From assembly GCF_030865425.1 (NCBI RefSeq), contig NZ_JAVFCB010000006.1, positions 213,261 to 277,260 of the forward strand: DNA of 64,000 bases, given 5' to 3'. The notes under the pieces are model-generated. The model saw only the letters and a program-made list of their open reading frames with translations, did not search any database and was not told the origin of the DNA. Numbering within the stretch: the first letter of the stretch is position 1; every line of letters begins with the position of its first letter. A program made the translations under genes and the position numbers. This stretch comes from Microbacterium capsulatum. Its GTDB lineage: Bacteria > Actinomycetota > Actinomycetes > Actinomycetales > Microbacteriaceae. Positions 18,695 through 27,188 of this stretch are shown in pieces.

Positions 18695-19576
18695 TCAGCC
18701 CGCGAGCCGCTCCGCCGCCTCGACGACGTTCGTCATCAGCAGTGCGACCGTCATCGGGCCGACACCGCCGGGGTTCGGCGAGATCCAGCCGGCGACCTCG
18801 GCGACGTCGGGGTGCACGTCGCCGTAGACCTTGGACTTGCCCGTCTCCCGGTCGTCCTCGCGAGTCACACCCACGTCGAGCACGGCGGCGCCGGGCTTCA
18901 CGTCCTCGGCGCGGATGAGGTGCTTCACACCCGCGCCGGCGACGATGACGTCGGCCTCGCGCAGGTAGGGCGCCATGTCCGGCGTGCCGGTGTGCACCTG
19001 GGTGACCGTGGCGTTGATGTCGCGGCGGGTGAGCAGCAGCCCCATCGGGCGGCCGATGGTGACGCCGCGGCCGACGACGACCACGTGCTTGCCCTTGAGG
19101 TCGTAGTCGTTGCGCAGCAGCAACTCGATCACGCCGCGCGGCGTGCACGGCAGCGGGGTGCGGATCGGCGCGTTCACATTCAGCACGAGCCGGCCGAGGT
19201 TGGTCGGGTGCAGGCCGTCGGCGTCCTTGGCGGGGTCGATCCGCTCCAGGATCGCGTCCGTGTCGAGGTGCTTCGGCAGCGGCAGCTGGACGATGTAGCC
19301 GTGGCAGGACGGATCCGCGTTCAGCTCGTCGATGAGCGCCTCGACCTCGGCCTGGGTGGCGTCGGCGGGCAGCTCGCGCTGGATGGAGTTCATCCCGATC
19401 GCCTCGGACTGCTTGTGCTTCATGCCCACGTACAGCTGCGAGGCGGGGTCGGCGCCGACGAGCACCGTGGCGATGCCGGGGACGATGCCCTTCTCCCGCA
19501 GCGCGGCGACCCGCTCGGCGAGCTCGGCCTTGATCGCGGCGGACGCCGCCTTGCCGTCAAGAATCTTCGCGGTCAT
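18695..19576 (-). CDS. folD: Bifunctional methylenetetrahydrofolate dehydrogenase/cyclohydrolase
   Basis: A 293-residue cytoplasmic enzyme interconverting 5,10-methylene- and 10-formyl-tetrahydrofolate. FolD signatures: [18 protein letters not shown] (with the conserved Y..K), [48 protein letters not shown] at the NADP site and [17 protein letters not shown]. The ATG at 19576 has GAAAGGAAG upstream; an earlier in-frame ATG lacks one. It lies downstream of glyA, the partner that makes methylene-THF, with a 154-bp gap containing a palindrome, so it may be in the ZTP-riboswitch operon or have its own promoter. Confidence 0.96.
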   Translation of the reverse strand: MTAKILDGKAASAAIKAELAERVAALREKGIVPGIATVLVGADPASQLYVGMKHKQSEAIGMNSIQRELPADATQAEVEALIDELNADPSCHGYIVQLPLPKHLDTDAILERIDPAKDADGLHPTNLGRLVLNVNAPIRTPLPCTPRGVIELLLRNDYDLKGKHVVVVGRGVTIGRPMGLLLTRRDINATVTQVHTGTPDMAPYLREADVIVAGAGVKHLIRAEDVKPGAAVLDVGVTREDDRETGKSKVYGDVHPDVAEVAGWISPNPGGVGPMTVALLMTNVVEAAERLAG

Positions 19577-19617
19577 GTCGCTTCCTTTCATGCCTACGTG
19601 TTTTCGCTCCACCGACC

Positions 19618-19688
19618 CGCGAGAAACCACTATGGGCATGAGAAACCGCGTGTGGGGTGGTGTCTCATGCGGGAAGTGGTTTCTCGCG
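19618..19688. repeat. Nested intergenic palindrome between glyA and folD
   Basis: Outer arms CGCGAGAAACCACT (19618-19631) and AGTGGTTTCTCGCG (19675-19688) are perfect; inner arms GCATGAGA (19637-19644) and TCTCATGC (19663-19670) are also perfect. Its sequence is unrelated to families A and B. Confidence 0.85.
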
Positions 19689-19730
19689 GATCAGGATCCG
19701 GATCCGCGCGCGGACCGGGATCCGCCGGGC

Positions 19731-21005
19731 CTACTGCTGCAGGTCGGGGTACAGCGGGAAGGCTCCGGCGAGCGCGTCGACGCGGGCGCGCAGGGCCTCG
19801 ACGTCGGCGTTCGGCTGCAGCGCGAGCGCGATCACGTCGGCGACCTCGGTGAACTCGGCATCGCCGAAGCCGCGGGTCGCGAGCGCCGGCGTGCCGATGC
19901 GCAGGCCCGAGGTGACCATCGGCGGGCGCGGGTCGTTCGGGACCGCGTTGCGGTTCACGGTGATGTGGATGTCGTGCAGGAGGTCCTCGGCCTGCTTGCC
20001 GTCGATCTCGGCGTCGCGCAGGTCGACGAGCACGAGGTGCACGTCGGTGCCGCCCGAGCGGACGGCGATGCCGGCGGCCGCCACGTCGGGCTGCAGGAGG
20101 CGGTCGGCGATGATCGCGGCGCCGCGGAGCACGCGCTCCTGGCGCTCCTTGAACTCCGGGGTTCCGGCGATCTTGAACGCGGTCGCCTTGGCGGCGATCA
20201 CGTGCATGAGCGGTCCGCCCTGCTGGCCCGGGAAGACAGCGGAGTTGATCTTCTTCGCGATCTCGGCGTCGTTCGTGAGGATGAAGCCCGAGCGGGGGCC
20301 GCCGATGGTCTTGTGCACCGTGGAGGAGACGACGTGCGCGTGCGGCACCGGGTTCGGGTGCAGGCCCGCGGCGACGAGGCCGGCGAAGTGCGCCATGTCG
20401 ACCCAGAGGAGGGCGCCGACCTCGTCGGCGATCTCACGGAACGCGGCGAAGTCGAGGGTGCGCGGGTAGGCCGACCAGCCGGCGATGATGACCTTCGGCT
20501 TGTGCTCGATGGCGAGGCGGCGGACCTCGTCCATGTCGATGGTCGACGTCTCCGGGTTCACGCCGTAGGCGACGATGTCGTAGAGACGGCCGGAGAAGTT
20601 GATCTTCATGCCGTGCGTGAGGTGGCCGCCCTGGTCGAGGGAGAGGCCGAGCAGGGTGTCGCCGGGACGGGCGATCGCGTGCAGCACGGCGGCGTTCGCG
20701 GTCGCGCCGGAGTGCGGCTGGACGTTCGCGAACTCGGCGCCGAACAGCTCCTTGGCGCGGGCGATCGCGAGCTCCTCGGCGACGTCGACCTCCTCGCAGC
20801 CGCCGTAGTAGCGGCGGCCCGGGTAGCCCTCGGCGTACTTGTTGGTCAGCACCGAGCCCTGCGACTGCAGGACCGAGACCGGCACGAAGTTCTCCGAGGC
20901 GATCATCTCGAGGAACGTCTGCTGGCGCTTCAGCTCACGGTCGAGGACCTGGGCGATCTCCGGGTCGACCTCGGCGAGCGGGGCGTTGAAAAAGCGGTCG
21001 GTCAA
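19731..21005 (-). CDS. glyA: Serine hydroxymethyltransferase
   Basis: A 424-residue PLP enzyme making glycine and methylene-THF from serine. It begins [17 protein letters not shown]; family motifs are [53 protein letters not shown] and the PLP lysine in [16 protein letters not shown]. The start is set at TTG 21005 because AGGAGG (21011-21016, minus strand) lies 5 bases upstream; the ATG at 21020 would put that Shine-Dalgarno inside the coding region. A ZTP riboswitch stands in its leader. Confidence 0.96.
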   Translation of the reverse strand: MTDRFFNAPLAEVDPEIAQVLDRELKRQQTFLEMIASENFVPVSVLQSQGSVLTNKYAEGYPGRRYYGGCEEVDVAEELAIARAKELFGAEFANVQPHSGATANAAVLHAIARPGDTLLGLSLDQGGHLTHGMKINFSGRLYDIVAYGVNPETSTIDMDEVRRLAIEHKPKVIIAGWSAYPRTLDFAAFREIADEVGALLWVDMAHFAGLVAAGLHPNPVPHAHVVSSTVHKTIGGPRSGFILTNDAEIAKKINSAVFPGQQGGPLMHVIAAKATAFKIAGTPEFKERQERVLRGAAIIADRLLQPDVAAAGIAVRSGGTDVHLVLVDLRDAEIDGKQAEDLLHDIHITVNRNAVPNDPRPPMVTSGLRIGTPALATRGFGDAEFTEVADVIALALQPNADVEALRARVDALAGAFPLYPDLQQ

Positions 21006-21044
21006 AGCGTCCTCCTGCATTGGGGGGTGTGTACGGATGGCTGA

Positions 21045-21125
21045 TGCATCGGCCCAGGCGCGCGGTCGAATCCGTATCGGTCGCTCCCCGGTGGTGACCC
21101 ACCCAGACGCCAGTCGCGACATCCA
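21045..21125 (-). promoter_or_regulatory. ZTP (pfl) riboswitch upstream of glyA
   Basis: On the minus strand the leader reads GTCGCGACTGGCG, then GGGTCACCACCGGGGAGCG and finally GCGCGCCTGGGCC, the three conserved blocks of the pfl/ZTP motif (GACUGGCG; ACCACCGGGGAGCG; CGCCUGGGC) in order and at normal spacing. The motif turns on folate one-carbon genes when ZTP/ZMP builds up. About 30 bases separate it from the glyA Shine-Dalgarno. Confidence 0.93.
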
Positions 21126-21223
21126 AGAGCCTACCGGATCGCGAGGAGGATCCGGTGGGTGTGTCCGGAGGTGACGACCGGATCCGCCCGCAAGGATCCC
21201 GGCCCGTCGGAAGGGGCGAACAG

Positions 21224-21250
21224 TTGCGCTCCTAAATCATTCGGTACTAT
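21224..21250 (+). promoter_or_regulatory. Candidate promoter of the APC permease gene
   Basis: TTGCGC (21224-21229) and TACTAT (21245-21250) are separated by 15 bases in a locally AT-rich stretch (TACTATATGTTTTATTGG). The spacing is short of the ideal 17, so this is tentative. The rest of 21126-21366 holds no gene. Confidence 0.35.
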
Positions 21251-21366
21251 ATGTTTTATTGGTGGTCGCACCGGATGCGGTCGAAGAGGCACCCCGGACT
21301 CCAGGTCCGCACGCCGCTTCCGTGCACCCTTCCCCCGACAGCGCAACGACGCGCGAAAGGAAGACG

Positions 21367-22881
21367 ATGTCCCGCAACTCCGAGAAGCAGACCGTCCTGG
21401 AGGACGGCGAGCACCTCAGCGTCCTCGGCTATGAGGACCACTTCAACCGGTCGATGAGCTTCTGGGCCAACTTCGCCCTGGGCTTCACCTACCTCTCCCC
21501 GCTCGTCGGCGTCTACTCGCTGTTCGCCACGGCCCTGGCCGTCGGCGGACCGCCGTCGATCTTCTGGATCTTCATCGTCGGCGCGGGGCAGCTGCTCGTC
21601 TCGCTCGTGTTCGGCGAGGTCGTCTCGCAGTACCCGATCCATGGCGGCATCTATCCGTGGGCGCGGCGCCTCTGGGGCCGCCGATACGCCTGGATGGCGG
21701 CCTGGGTGTACATCTGGGCGATGATCGTGACGATCACTGCGGTCGCGGAGTACGGATCCGGCTTCCTGGCCAGCCTGTTCGGCATCGAGGTCACCCCGCT
21801 GTCGACGCTGCTGCTCACCCTCGTCCTGCTGCTCGTCGCACTGCTGCTGAACTTCTCCGGCACGAAGACGATGGCGCGGGTCGCTCAGATCGGTCTCGCC
21901 GCCGAACTCCTGGGCGTCATCGGCGTCGGGCTCTATCTGCTGATCTTCCAGCGCAAGCAGCCGTTCAGCGTGTTCTTCGACACGATGGGGGTGCAGGGCG
22001 ACGGCGGCTACGCGACGGCGTTCTTCGGCGCGGCCCTGGCCGGCCTGTTCCTGTTCTACGGCTTCGAGGCGTGCGGCGACGTCGCCGAGGAGGTCGAGCG
22101 CCCGGCGCACCGGATCCCGCGTGCGATGATCCTGACGATCCTCGTCGGCGGCGTCTCTGCACTGTTCTCGTTCGGCGGCTACGTGCTCGCGGCTCCGGAT
22201 CTGTCCGCGATCGTCGCCGGCAAGGACGCCGACCCGATCCCGCACATCCTCGAACTGACGCTCGGACCGATCGGCGCGAAGGTGTTCCTCGTCGTCGCCG
22301 TGACGGCGTTCCTGTCCTGCGTGCTCAGTCTGCAGGCCGCGGCCAGCCGGCTGCTGTACTCGTTCGCCCGGGACGGGATGCTGCCCGGCCACCGCTGGCT
22401 GTCGAAGGTGACACCGCGCACGAAGGTGCCGGCGAACGCGCTCGTCGTGGCCTGCACGGTGCCGGTGCTGCTCGCGCTGCTGATCTTCGTGAACGAGGAT
22501 CTGCTCAACTCGGTCACGGCGTTCGCGGTGCTCGGGATCTACGTCGCGTTCCAGATGGTGGTGCTCGCCGCCCTCCGTCAGCGGATCAAGGGCTGGCGGC
22601 CGGCCGGACCGTTCTCGCTCGGCCGCTGGGGCATCGTCGTGAACGCCCTCGCGCTCGCCTACGGCCTGTTCGCGATGTACCTGCTCGCGAAGCCCGGATC
22701 CTCCGGCAACCCGTTCACCGACGGGATCGTCCTCATCGGCCTCGGGATCGTGCTCGTCACGGGCCTGCTCTACCTCTTCCTCGCCCGCCCCGACCGCAAG
22801 TCCACCGCCGCCGCGGGAGATGCCATCGCGGTCGCCGAGGAGATCCGCGCCCGGACCGGATCGGTGCGCACGCTGTCCTGA
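21367..22881 (+). CDS. APC-superfamily amino-acid permease
   Basis: A 504-residue membrane protein with about 12 helices. The N-terminus is cytoplasmic (SEKQTVLEDGEHLSVLGYED), followed by FWANFALGFTYLSPLVGVYS and GAGQLLVSLVFGEVVSQYPI, as in the amino-acid/choline/GABA permease family. FYGFEACGDVAEEVERPAHR matches the conserved region before helix 7. It imports an amino acid or amine by proton or sodium coupling; the substrate is not readable. ATG 21367 follows CGAAAGGAAG. A strong hairpin follows the stop, so it is a single-gene unit. Confidence 0.9.
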   Translation: MSRNSEKQTVLEDGEHLSVLGYEDHFNRSMSFWANFALGFTYLSPLVGVYSLFATALAVGGPPSIFWIFIVGAGQLLVSLVFGEVVSQYPIHGGIYPWARRLWGRRYAWMAAWVYIWAMIVTITAVAEYGSGFLASLFGIEVTPLSTLLLTLVLLLVALLLNFSGTKTMARVAQIGLAAELLGVIGVGLYLLIFQRKQPFSVFFDTMGVQGDGGYATAFFGAALAGLFLFYGFEACGDVAEEVERPAHRIPRAMILTILVGGVSALFSFGGYVLAAPDLSAIVAGKDADPIPHILELTLGPIGAKVFLVVAVTAFLSCVLSLQAAASRLLYSFARDGMLPGHRWLSKVTPRTKVPANALVVACTVPVLLALLIFVNEDLLNSVTAFAVLGIYVAFQMVVLAALRQRIKGWRPAGPFSLGRWGIVVNALALAYGLFAMYLLAKPGSSGNPFTDGIVLIGLGIVLVTGLLYLFLARPDRKSTAAAGDAIAVAEEIRARTGSVRTLS

Positions 22882-22890
22882 CCGCGCGCA

Positions 22891-22923
22891 GGGCCGGGCG
22901 CAGGAGGATCCTGCGCCCGGGCC
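22891..22923. terminator. Hairpin terminator between convergent genes
   Basis: GGGCCGGGCGCAGGA (22891-22905) and TCCTGCGCCCGGGCC (22909-22923) pair over 15 bases with one mismatch around a 3-base loop. It has no T-run, as is usual in high-GC actinobacteria. Confidence 0.75.
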
Positions 22924-22973
22924 AGCGCGGGAAACTCTCCGATCGCTCGGCGCTCTGGGCCGCCGCGAGTCCG

Positions 22974-23552
22974 TCAGCGCTCGGGGTGTCCCGGATGCCA
23001 GAGCAGCGGTCCGCCCCCGCCCTCGTACGCCTTGCCCTGCGGGAAGCTGACCAGTTCGAACTGCAGACCCCACGGGCTGCGGAAGTAGATCCACCGCTGC
23101 CCCTCGGCGGACTGCTTGCTCGCGGTCGGCTCGCCCATCACCTCGACGTCGTGCGCGCGCAGGTGCGCGACGGCCGCGTCCAGGTCGTCGACGTAGAAGG
23201 CGATGTGGTAGCCGCCGATGTCGCTGTTGCGCGGCTGCGGGTTCTGCCCATCGGCGGACTCGTACAGGAACACCTCGAAGTTGGCGCCGTTGCCGAGCCG
23301 GTAGAAGCGGATCTCGCGGATCACGGTGTCGGGATGCACGCCGAGGTGCGTGCGCATCCAGTCGTCGTCGGCCTGCTTGGCGCCGAGCGTGTAGATCGGC
23401 TCGAAGCCGATCACGTCGACGAGGAAGGCGTGTGCCGCGTCGAGATCGGGCACCGTGAACCCGATGTGGTCGGTGCCGCGCAGGCCGGGGATGCCTCGAC
23501 TCATGTTTCTGTCTTCCGTCCTTGATTGGATCCGAACAGCTTCTTCCGTCAC
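22974..23552 (-). CDS. VOC-family (glyoxalase/dioxygenase-fold) protein
   Basis: A 192-residue protein with two VOC half-modules: GTDHIGFTVPDLDAAHAFLV then FEVFLYES, and GGYHIAFYVDDLDAAVAHLR then WGLQFELVSFPQG. The likely metal ligands are the histidines in TDHIGF and GYHIAF and the glutamates in FEVFL and FELVS. Substrate unknown; relatives include methylmalonyl-CoA epimerase-, lyase- and dioxygenase-like enzymes. GTG 23552 has GGAGGAGG seven bases upstream; ATG 23504 (MSRGIPGLRG) is a possible alternative and would leave the operator at 23525 outside the gene. It is divergent from the E1 gene. Confidence 0.8.
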   Translation of the reverse strand: MTEEAVRIQSRTEDRNMSRGIPGLRGTDHIGFTVPDLDAAHAFLVDVIGFEPIYTLGAKQADDDWMRTHLGVHPDTVIREIRFYRLGNGANFEVFLYESADGQNPQPRNSDIGGYHIAFYVDDLDAAVAHLRAHDVEVMGEPTASKQSAEGQRWIYFRSPWGLQFELVSFPQGKAYEGGGGPLLWHPGHPER

Positions 23553-23598
23553 GTAGATCCTCCTCCAACGTCATGCAAACGGTTGTATTGGATCCAAT
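23525..23598. promoter_or_regulatory. Operator cluster between VOC and E1 genes
   Basis: Three sites lie here. ATTGGATCCGAA (23525-23536) and the perfect palindrome ATTGGATCCAAT (23587-23598) share an 11-base core also found at 45600. TGCAAACGGTTGTA (23574-23587) is a LacI-type site like those at the ABC transporter promoters. They suggest joint control by the local GntR and LacI proteins; which protein binds which site is inference. Confidence 0.5.
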
Positions 23599-23663
23599 CT
23601 TCCCGTATCTTCGGAGCGCAGGGAACGACACCCGGGACGATCCGGGAAGAGAGGTGGCATGCG

Positions 23664-25841
23664 ATGCCGGCGAAGAAGCGGCTGGAGACGGGAGTCGACT
23701 GGATCGAGCTCTCGACCACCGACGAGGACTGGGCCGCGGCCGATCCCGCCCTGCTGGGATCCATGCTCGGTCAGCTGCACCTGATCCGCGCCTTCGAGGA
23801 GACCGTGCTCGAGCTGGCCGGCGACGGGCTCGTGCACGGGCCCGCGCACTCCAGCATCGGACAGGAGGGCGGCGCGGTCGGCTCGATCATCGGCCTGCGC
23901 TCCGCCGACGGCGTGAACGGCTCGCATCGCGGACACCACCAGTTCCTCGCCAAGGCGCTGACGCACGTCACCGGCGGAGTGATCGACCCCGCCGCGCCGA
24001 TCGACGCGGCGGTGCAGGAGGTGCTCGACCGCACGCTCGCCGAGATCCTCGGCCTCGCCCCGGGCTACTGCCGCGGACGCGGCGGCTCGATGCACCTGCA
24101 GTGGTTCGAGGCCGGCGCCCTCGGCACCAACGCGATCGTCGGCGGCGGCGCCCCGATGGCGACCGGCAACGCGTGGGCGCAGAAGCGCAGCGGCACCACC
24201 GACCTGACGATCAACTACTTCGGCGACGGCGCGGCGCAGATCGGATCCGTCCTGGAGTCGATGAACCTCGCCGCCGCCTGGCGACTGCCGGTCTGCTTCT
24301 TCGTCGAGAACAACCTCTACGCGGTCTCCACCCGCGCCGACGAGGCCACCGCCGACACCCGGTTCTCGGTGCGCGGTCAGGGCTTCGGGATCCCGTCGTG
24401 GCGCGTCGACGGCATGGACCCGCTCGCGGTGCACCTCGCCATGCAGGAGGTCGCCGCGCACCTGCGTTCCGGCGCCGGTCCCGCGGTCGTCGAGGCCGAG
24501 GTCTACCGCTTCTTCCACCAGAACGGCTCGTACCCGGGCAGTGCGTTCGGCTACCGCAGCAAGGAGGAGGAGGCGCAGTGGCGAGCCCGCGATCCGCTCG
24601 ACCTCGTCGCGAGCCGGATGATCGCCCGGGGCCTCATCACCGAGGGCGAGGTCGCCCGGCTCCGCGAGGCCGCGCAGGCCGCGATGGCCCGCGCGGCCGA
24701 CGCCCTGCTCGAGGAGGACCCCGAGCACGCCGGCCGACGCCGCATCCGTCCCGAGCTGTGGCCCGACCCCGGCTTCGTGAACGTCGGCGTCCGCGGCGAC
24801 GCGTCCGAGCTGGAGGGGCTCCCCCGGCTCGACCCCGGCGCCGGGACGCGGCCGGTGAAGTTCGTCGACGCGGTCGCGCAGGTGATGGACCGGCGGATGA
24901 CCGAGGATCCGCGCATCGTCGTGATGGGCGAGGACGTGCACCACCTCAGCGGCGGCACCAACGGGGCGACGAAGAACCTCGTGAAGCACCACGGCGAGGG
25001 CCGGGTGCTGGGCACGCCGATCAGCGAGAACGCGTTCACGGGTCTCGCCGGGGGCATGGCGCTGGACGGGCGCTTCCGTCCCGTCGTCGAGTTCATGTAC
25101 CCCGACTTCGTCTGGGTGGCCGCGGATCAGGTCTTCAACCAGATCGGCAAGGCCCGCCACATGTTCGGCGGAGACAACCCCGTGCCGCTCGTGCTGCGCA
25201 CGAAGGTCGCGATGGGATCCGGCTACGGATCGCAGCACCTGATGGATCCGGCGGGCATCTTCGCGACGCACCCGGGATGGCGGATCGTGGCCCCGTCGAA
25301 CGCGACCGACTACGTCGGGCTGATGAACGCAGCGCTCGCGCTGGAGGACCCGGTGCTGGTGATCGAGCACGTCGACCTGTACAGCCGCGCCGACGAGGTG
25401 CCGGCCGGGGATCTCGACTACGTGCTCCCGCCCGGCCGGGCCGCGGTGGTGCGCGCCGGCGCCGACGTCACCGTGCTCAGCTACCTGTCCATGGTGGAGC
25501 AGTCCCGCACGGCGATCGAGCGCACAGGCATCGACGCCGAGCTCGTCGACCTGCGCTGGCTCGACCGCGCGTCGATCGACTGGGACACCATCGGCGAGAG
25601 CATCCGCAAGACCAACGCCGTGCTCATCGTGGAACAGGGCGCGCGCGGCACCTCGTACGGGGCCTGGCTGGCCGACGAGATCCAGCGCCGCTTCTTCGAC
25701 TGGCTCGATCAGCCGGTCGCCCGCGTCACCGGCGGCGAGGCCTCGCCGTCCATCTCGCGCGTGCTGGAACAGGCCGCGATCGCCGGCGTCGACGACATCG
25801 CGGCCGGCCTCGAGGCCGTGCGCACCGGATTCGGAGGCTGA
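23664..25841 (+). CDS. 2-oxoacid dehydrogenase E1, alpha and beta subunits fused
   Basis: A 725-residue thiamine-diphosphate enzyme. Residues about 30-330 are the alpha part (SSIGQEGGAVGSIIGLRSAD, CRGRGGSMHLQW and the TPP motif GDGAAQIGSVLESMNLAAAW ending VENN). Residues about 390-725 are the beta transketolase-type part (VVMGEDVHHLSGGTNGAT, PISENAFTGLAGGMALDG, ATHPGWRIVAPSNATDYVG). It decarboxylates a 2-oxoacid and passes the acyl group to the E2 encoded next. The fused layout occurs in acetoin- and branched-chain-type complexes; the substrate cannot be fixed. ATG 23664 follows GAGAGGTGG. No E3 gene is present. Confidence 0.92.
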   Translation: MPAKKRLETGVDWIELSTTDEDWAAADPALLGSMLGQLHLIRAFEETVLELAGDGLVHGPAHSSIGQEGGAVGSIIGLRSADGVNGSHRGHHQFLAKALTHVTGGVIDPAAPIDAAVQEVLDRTLAEILGLAPGYCRGRGGSMHLQWFEAGALGTNAIVGGGAPMATGNAWAQKRSGTTDLTINYFGDGAAQIGSVLESMNLAAAWRLPVCFFVENNLYAVSTRADEATADTRFSVRGQGFGIPSWRVDGMDPLAVHLAMQEVAAHLRSGAGPAVVEAEVYRFFHQNGSYPGSAFGYRSKEEEAQWRARDPLDLVASRMIARGLITEGEVARLREAAQAAMARAADALLEEDPEHAGRRRIRPELWPDPGFVNVGVRGDASELEGLPRLDPGAGTRPVKFVDAVAQVMDRRMTEDPRIVVMGEDVHHLSGGTNGATKNLVKHHGEGRVLGTPISENAFTGLAGGMALDGRFRPVVEFMYPDFVWVAADQVFNQIGKARHMFGGDNPVPLVLRTKVAMGSGYGSQHLMDPAGIFATHPGWRIVAPSNATDYVGLMNAALALEDPVLVIEHVDLYSRADEVPAGDLDYVLPPGRAAVVRAGADVTVLSYLSMVEQSRTAIERTGIDAELVDLRWLDRASIDWDTIGESIRKTNAVLIVEQGARGTSYGAWLADEIQRRFFDWLDQPVARVTGGEASPSISRVLEQAAIAGVDDIAAGLEAVRTGFGG

Positions 25842-25842
25842 C

Positions 25843-27150
25843 ATGGTGGAGCTGATCCGCATGCCCGAGGTCCTGGCGGGCGCCCGCGAGGCCGCCGTGC
25901 AGTCCTGGCTGGTGGCGCACGGCGATCACGTCGCGATCGGCCAGCCGCTGGCCGAGCTCGAGACCGACAAGGCCGTGGTCGAATACCTCTCCGAGCAGGA
26001 CGGCGTGATCGGCCGGCTGCTGCTCGACGAGGGCGGCAGTGCCACGGTCGGCGACCCGATCGTGGCTCTGCTCTCCGACGGCGAGGGCGACGCGGATATC
26101 GACTCCGCTCTCGCGACCGCCGGGTTCGCGCCGGTCGCGGACGGGCGGACCCCCGGCGCCGACCCGACCGCGGCGAGCGCCGCCACCCCGACCGGTGCCG
26201 ATGCCGAGCGCGGGACACCCCCCGACCCCGACCCGGCATCGGCACCCCGGCGCCTGTTCGCGAGCCCCCTCGTCCGCCGGCTCGCGGCCGAGCACGGGGT
26301 GGATCCCGCGGACATCGCCGGATCCGGTCCGCACAGCCGCGTCGTGCGCCGCGATCTGGAGCGTCACCTCGCCGCTCGGCAGGTGACAGCAGCCGCCGCG
26401 CCCGCACGCCCCGAGGCCGCCGCGCCCATGCGCCCCGAGGCCGCTCCCGCCGTCCCGGCGACCGACGCCGGTTTCGTCGACGTCCCGGTGGATCGGATGC
26501 GCGCCGCGATCGCCCGCCGGCTCACCGAGAGCAAGAGCACCGTGCCCCACTTCTACCTCGTCGCGGACTGCCGCGTCGACGAGCTGCTCCGCCTGCGCAC
26601 GAGGATCAACGAGCTCTCCGAGCGGCGCGTCTCGATCAACGACCTCGTGGTGAAGGCCCTCGCCGGCGCGCTGCGCGAGGTCCCCGAGGCGAATGCGGTG
26701 TGGCGGGGCGACAGCATCCGTCGTTTCGCGGCCGTCGACATCGCCGTCGCCGTCTCGATCGAGGGCGGACTGACCACCCCGGTGATCCGCGATGTCGCCG
26801 GCAAGGCCCTCGCCGCCGTCAGCGCCGAGATCGCCGACGCGGCGGAGCGGGCGCGCGCGGGACGACTCCGTCAGCACGAGCTCGAGGGAGGCAGCTTCTC
26901 CGTGTCGAACCTCGGCATGTACGGCACGGCGGAGTTCAGCGCGATCCTCAATCCGCCGCACGCCGGCATCCTCGCCGTCGGCGCGGTGCGGCGCGTGCCC
27001 GTGGTCGGCGACGATGACACCCTCGGGGTCGGCTCGGTGATGACCGTCACGCTCTCGGCCGACCACCGGGTGCTCGACGGCGCCCTCGCCGCCCGGCTGC
27101 TCGCCGCGTTCCAGCACCGCATCGAGAATCCCCTCTCGACCCTGCTCTGA
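25843..27150 (+). CDS. Dihydrolipoyl acyltransferase E2 (lipoyl, subunit-binding and catalytic domains)
   Basis: A 435-residue E2. Residues 1-78 are one lipoyl domain with the modified lysine in LAELETDKAVVEYLS. A Pro/Ala linker leads to the E1/E3-binding domain (RLFASPLVRRLAAEHGVDPA, then GSGPHSRVVRRDLERHL, about 140-180). Residues about 210-435 are the acyltransferase with INDLVVKALAGALREVPEAN, SVSNLGMYGTAEFSAILNPP and the active-site histidine in LSADHRVLDGALAARLL. It starts one base after the E1 stop. E3 must come from elsewhere in the genome. Confidence 0.93.
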   Translation: MVELIRMPEVLAGAREAAVQSWLVAHGDHVAIGQPLAELETDKAVVEYLSEQDGVIGRLLLDEGGSATVGDPIVALLSDGEGDADIDSALATAGFAPVADGRTPGADPTAASAATPTGADAERGTPPDPDPASAPRRLFASPLVRRLAAEHGVDPADIAGSGPHSRVVRRDLERHLAARQVTAAAAPARPEAAAPMRPEAAPAVPATDAGFVDVPVDRMRAAIARRLTESKSTVPHFYLVADCRVDELLRLRTRINELSERRVSINDLVVKALAGALREVPEANAVWRGDSIRRFAAVDIAVAVSIEGGLTTPVIRDVAGKALAAVSAEIADAAERARAGRLRQHELEGGSFSVSNLGMYGTAEFSAILNPPHAGILAVGAVRRVPVVGDDDTLGVGSVMTVTLSADHRVLDGALAARLLAAFQHRIENPLSTLL

Positions 27151-27188
27151 GCCCTGCGCTCACCATCCATCCGACCCCGAGGAGCGAC

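Noticed and set aside
21006..21020. ATG 21020 as the glyA start
   Set aside because: The AGGAGG that best explains initiation would then be inside the coding region; TTG 21005 has it at ideal spacing.
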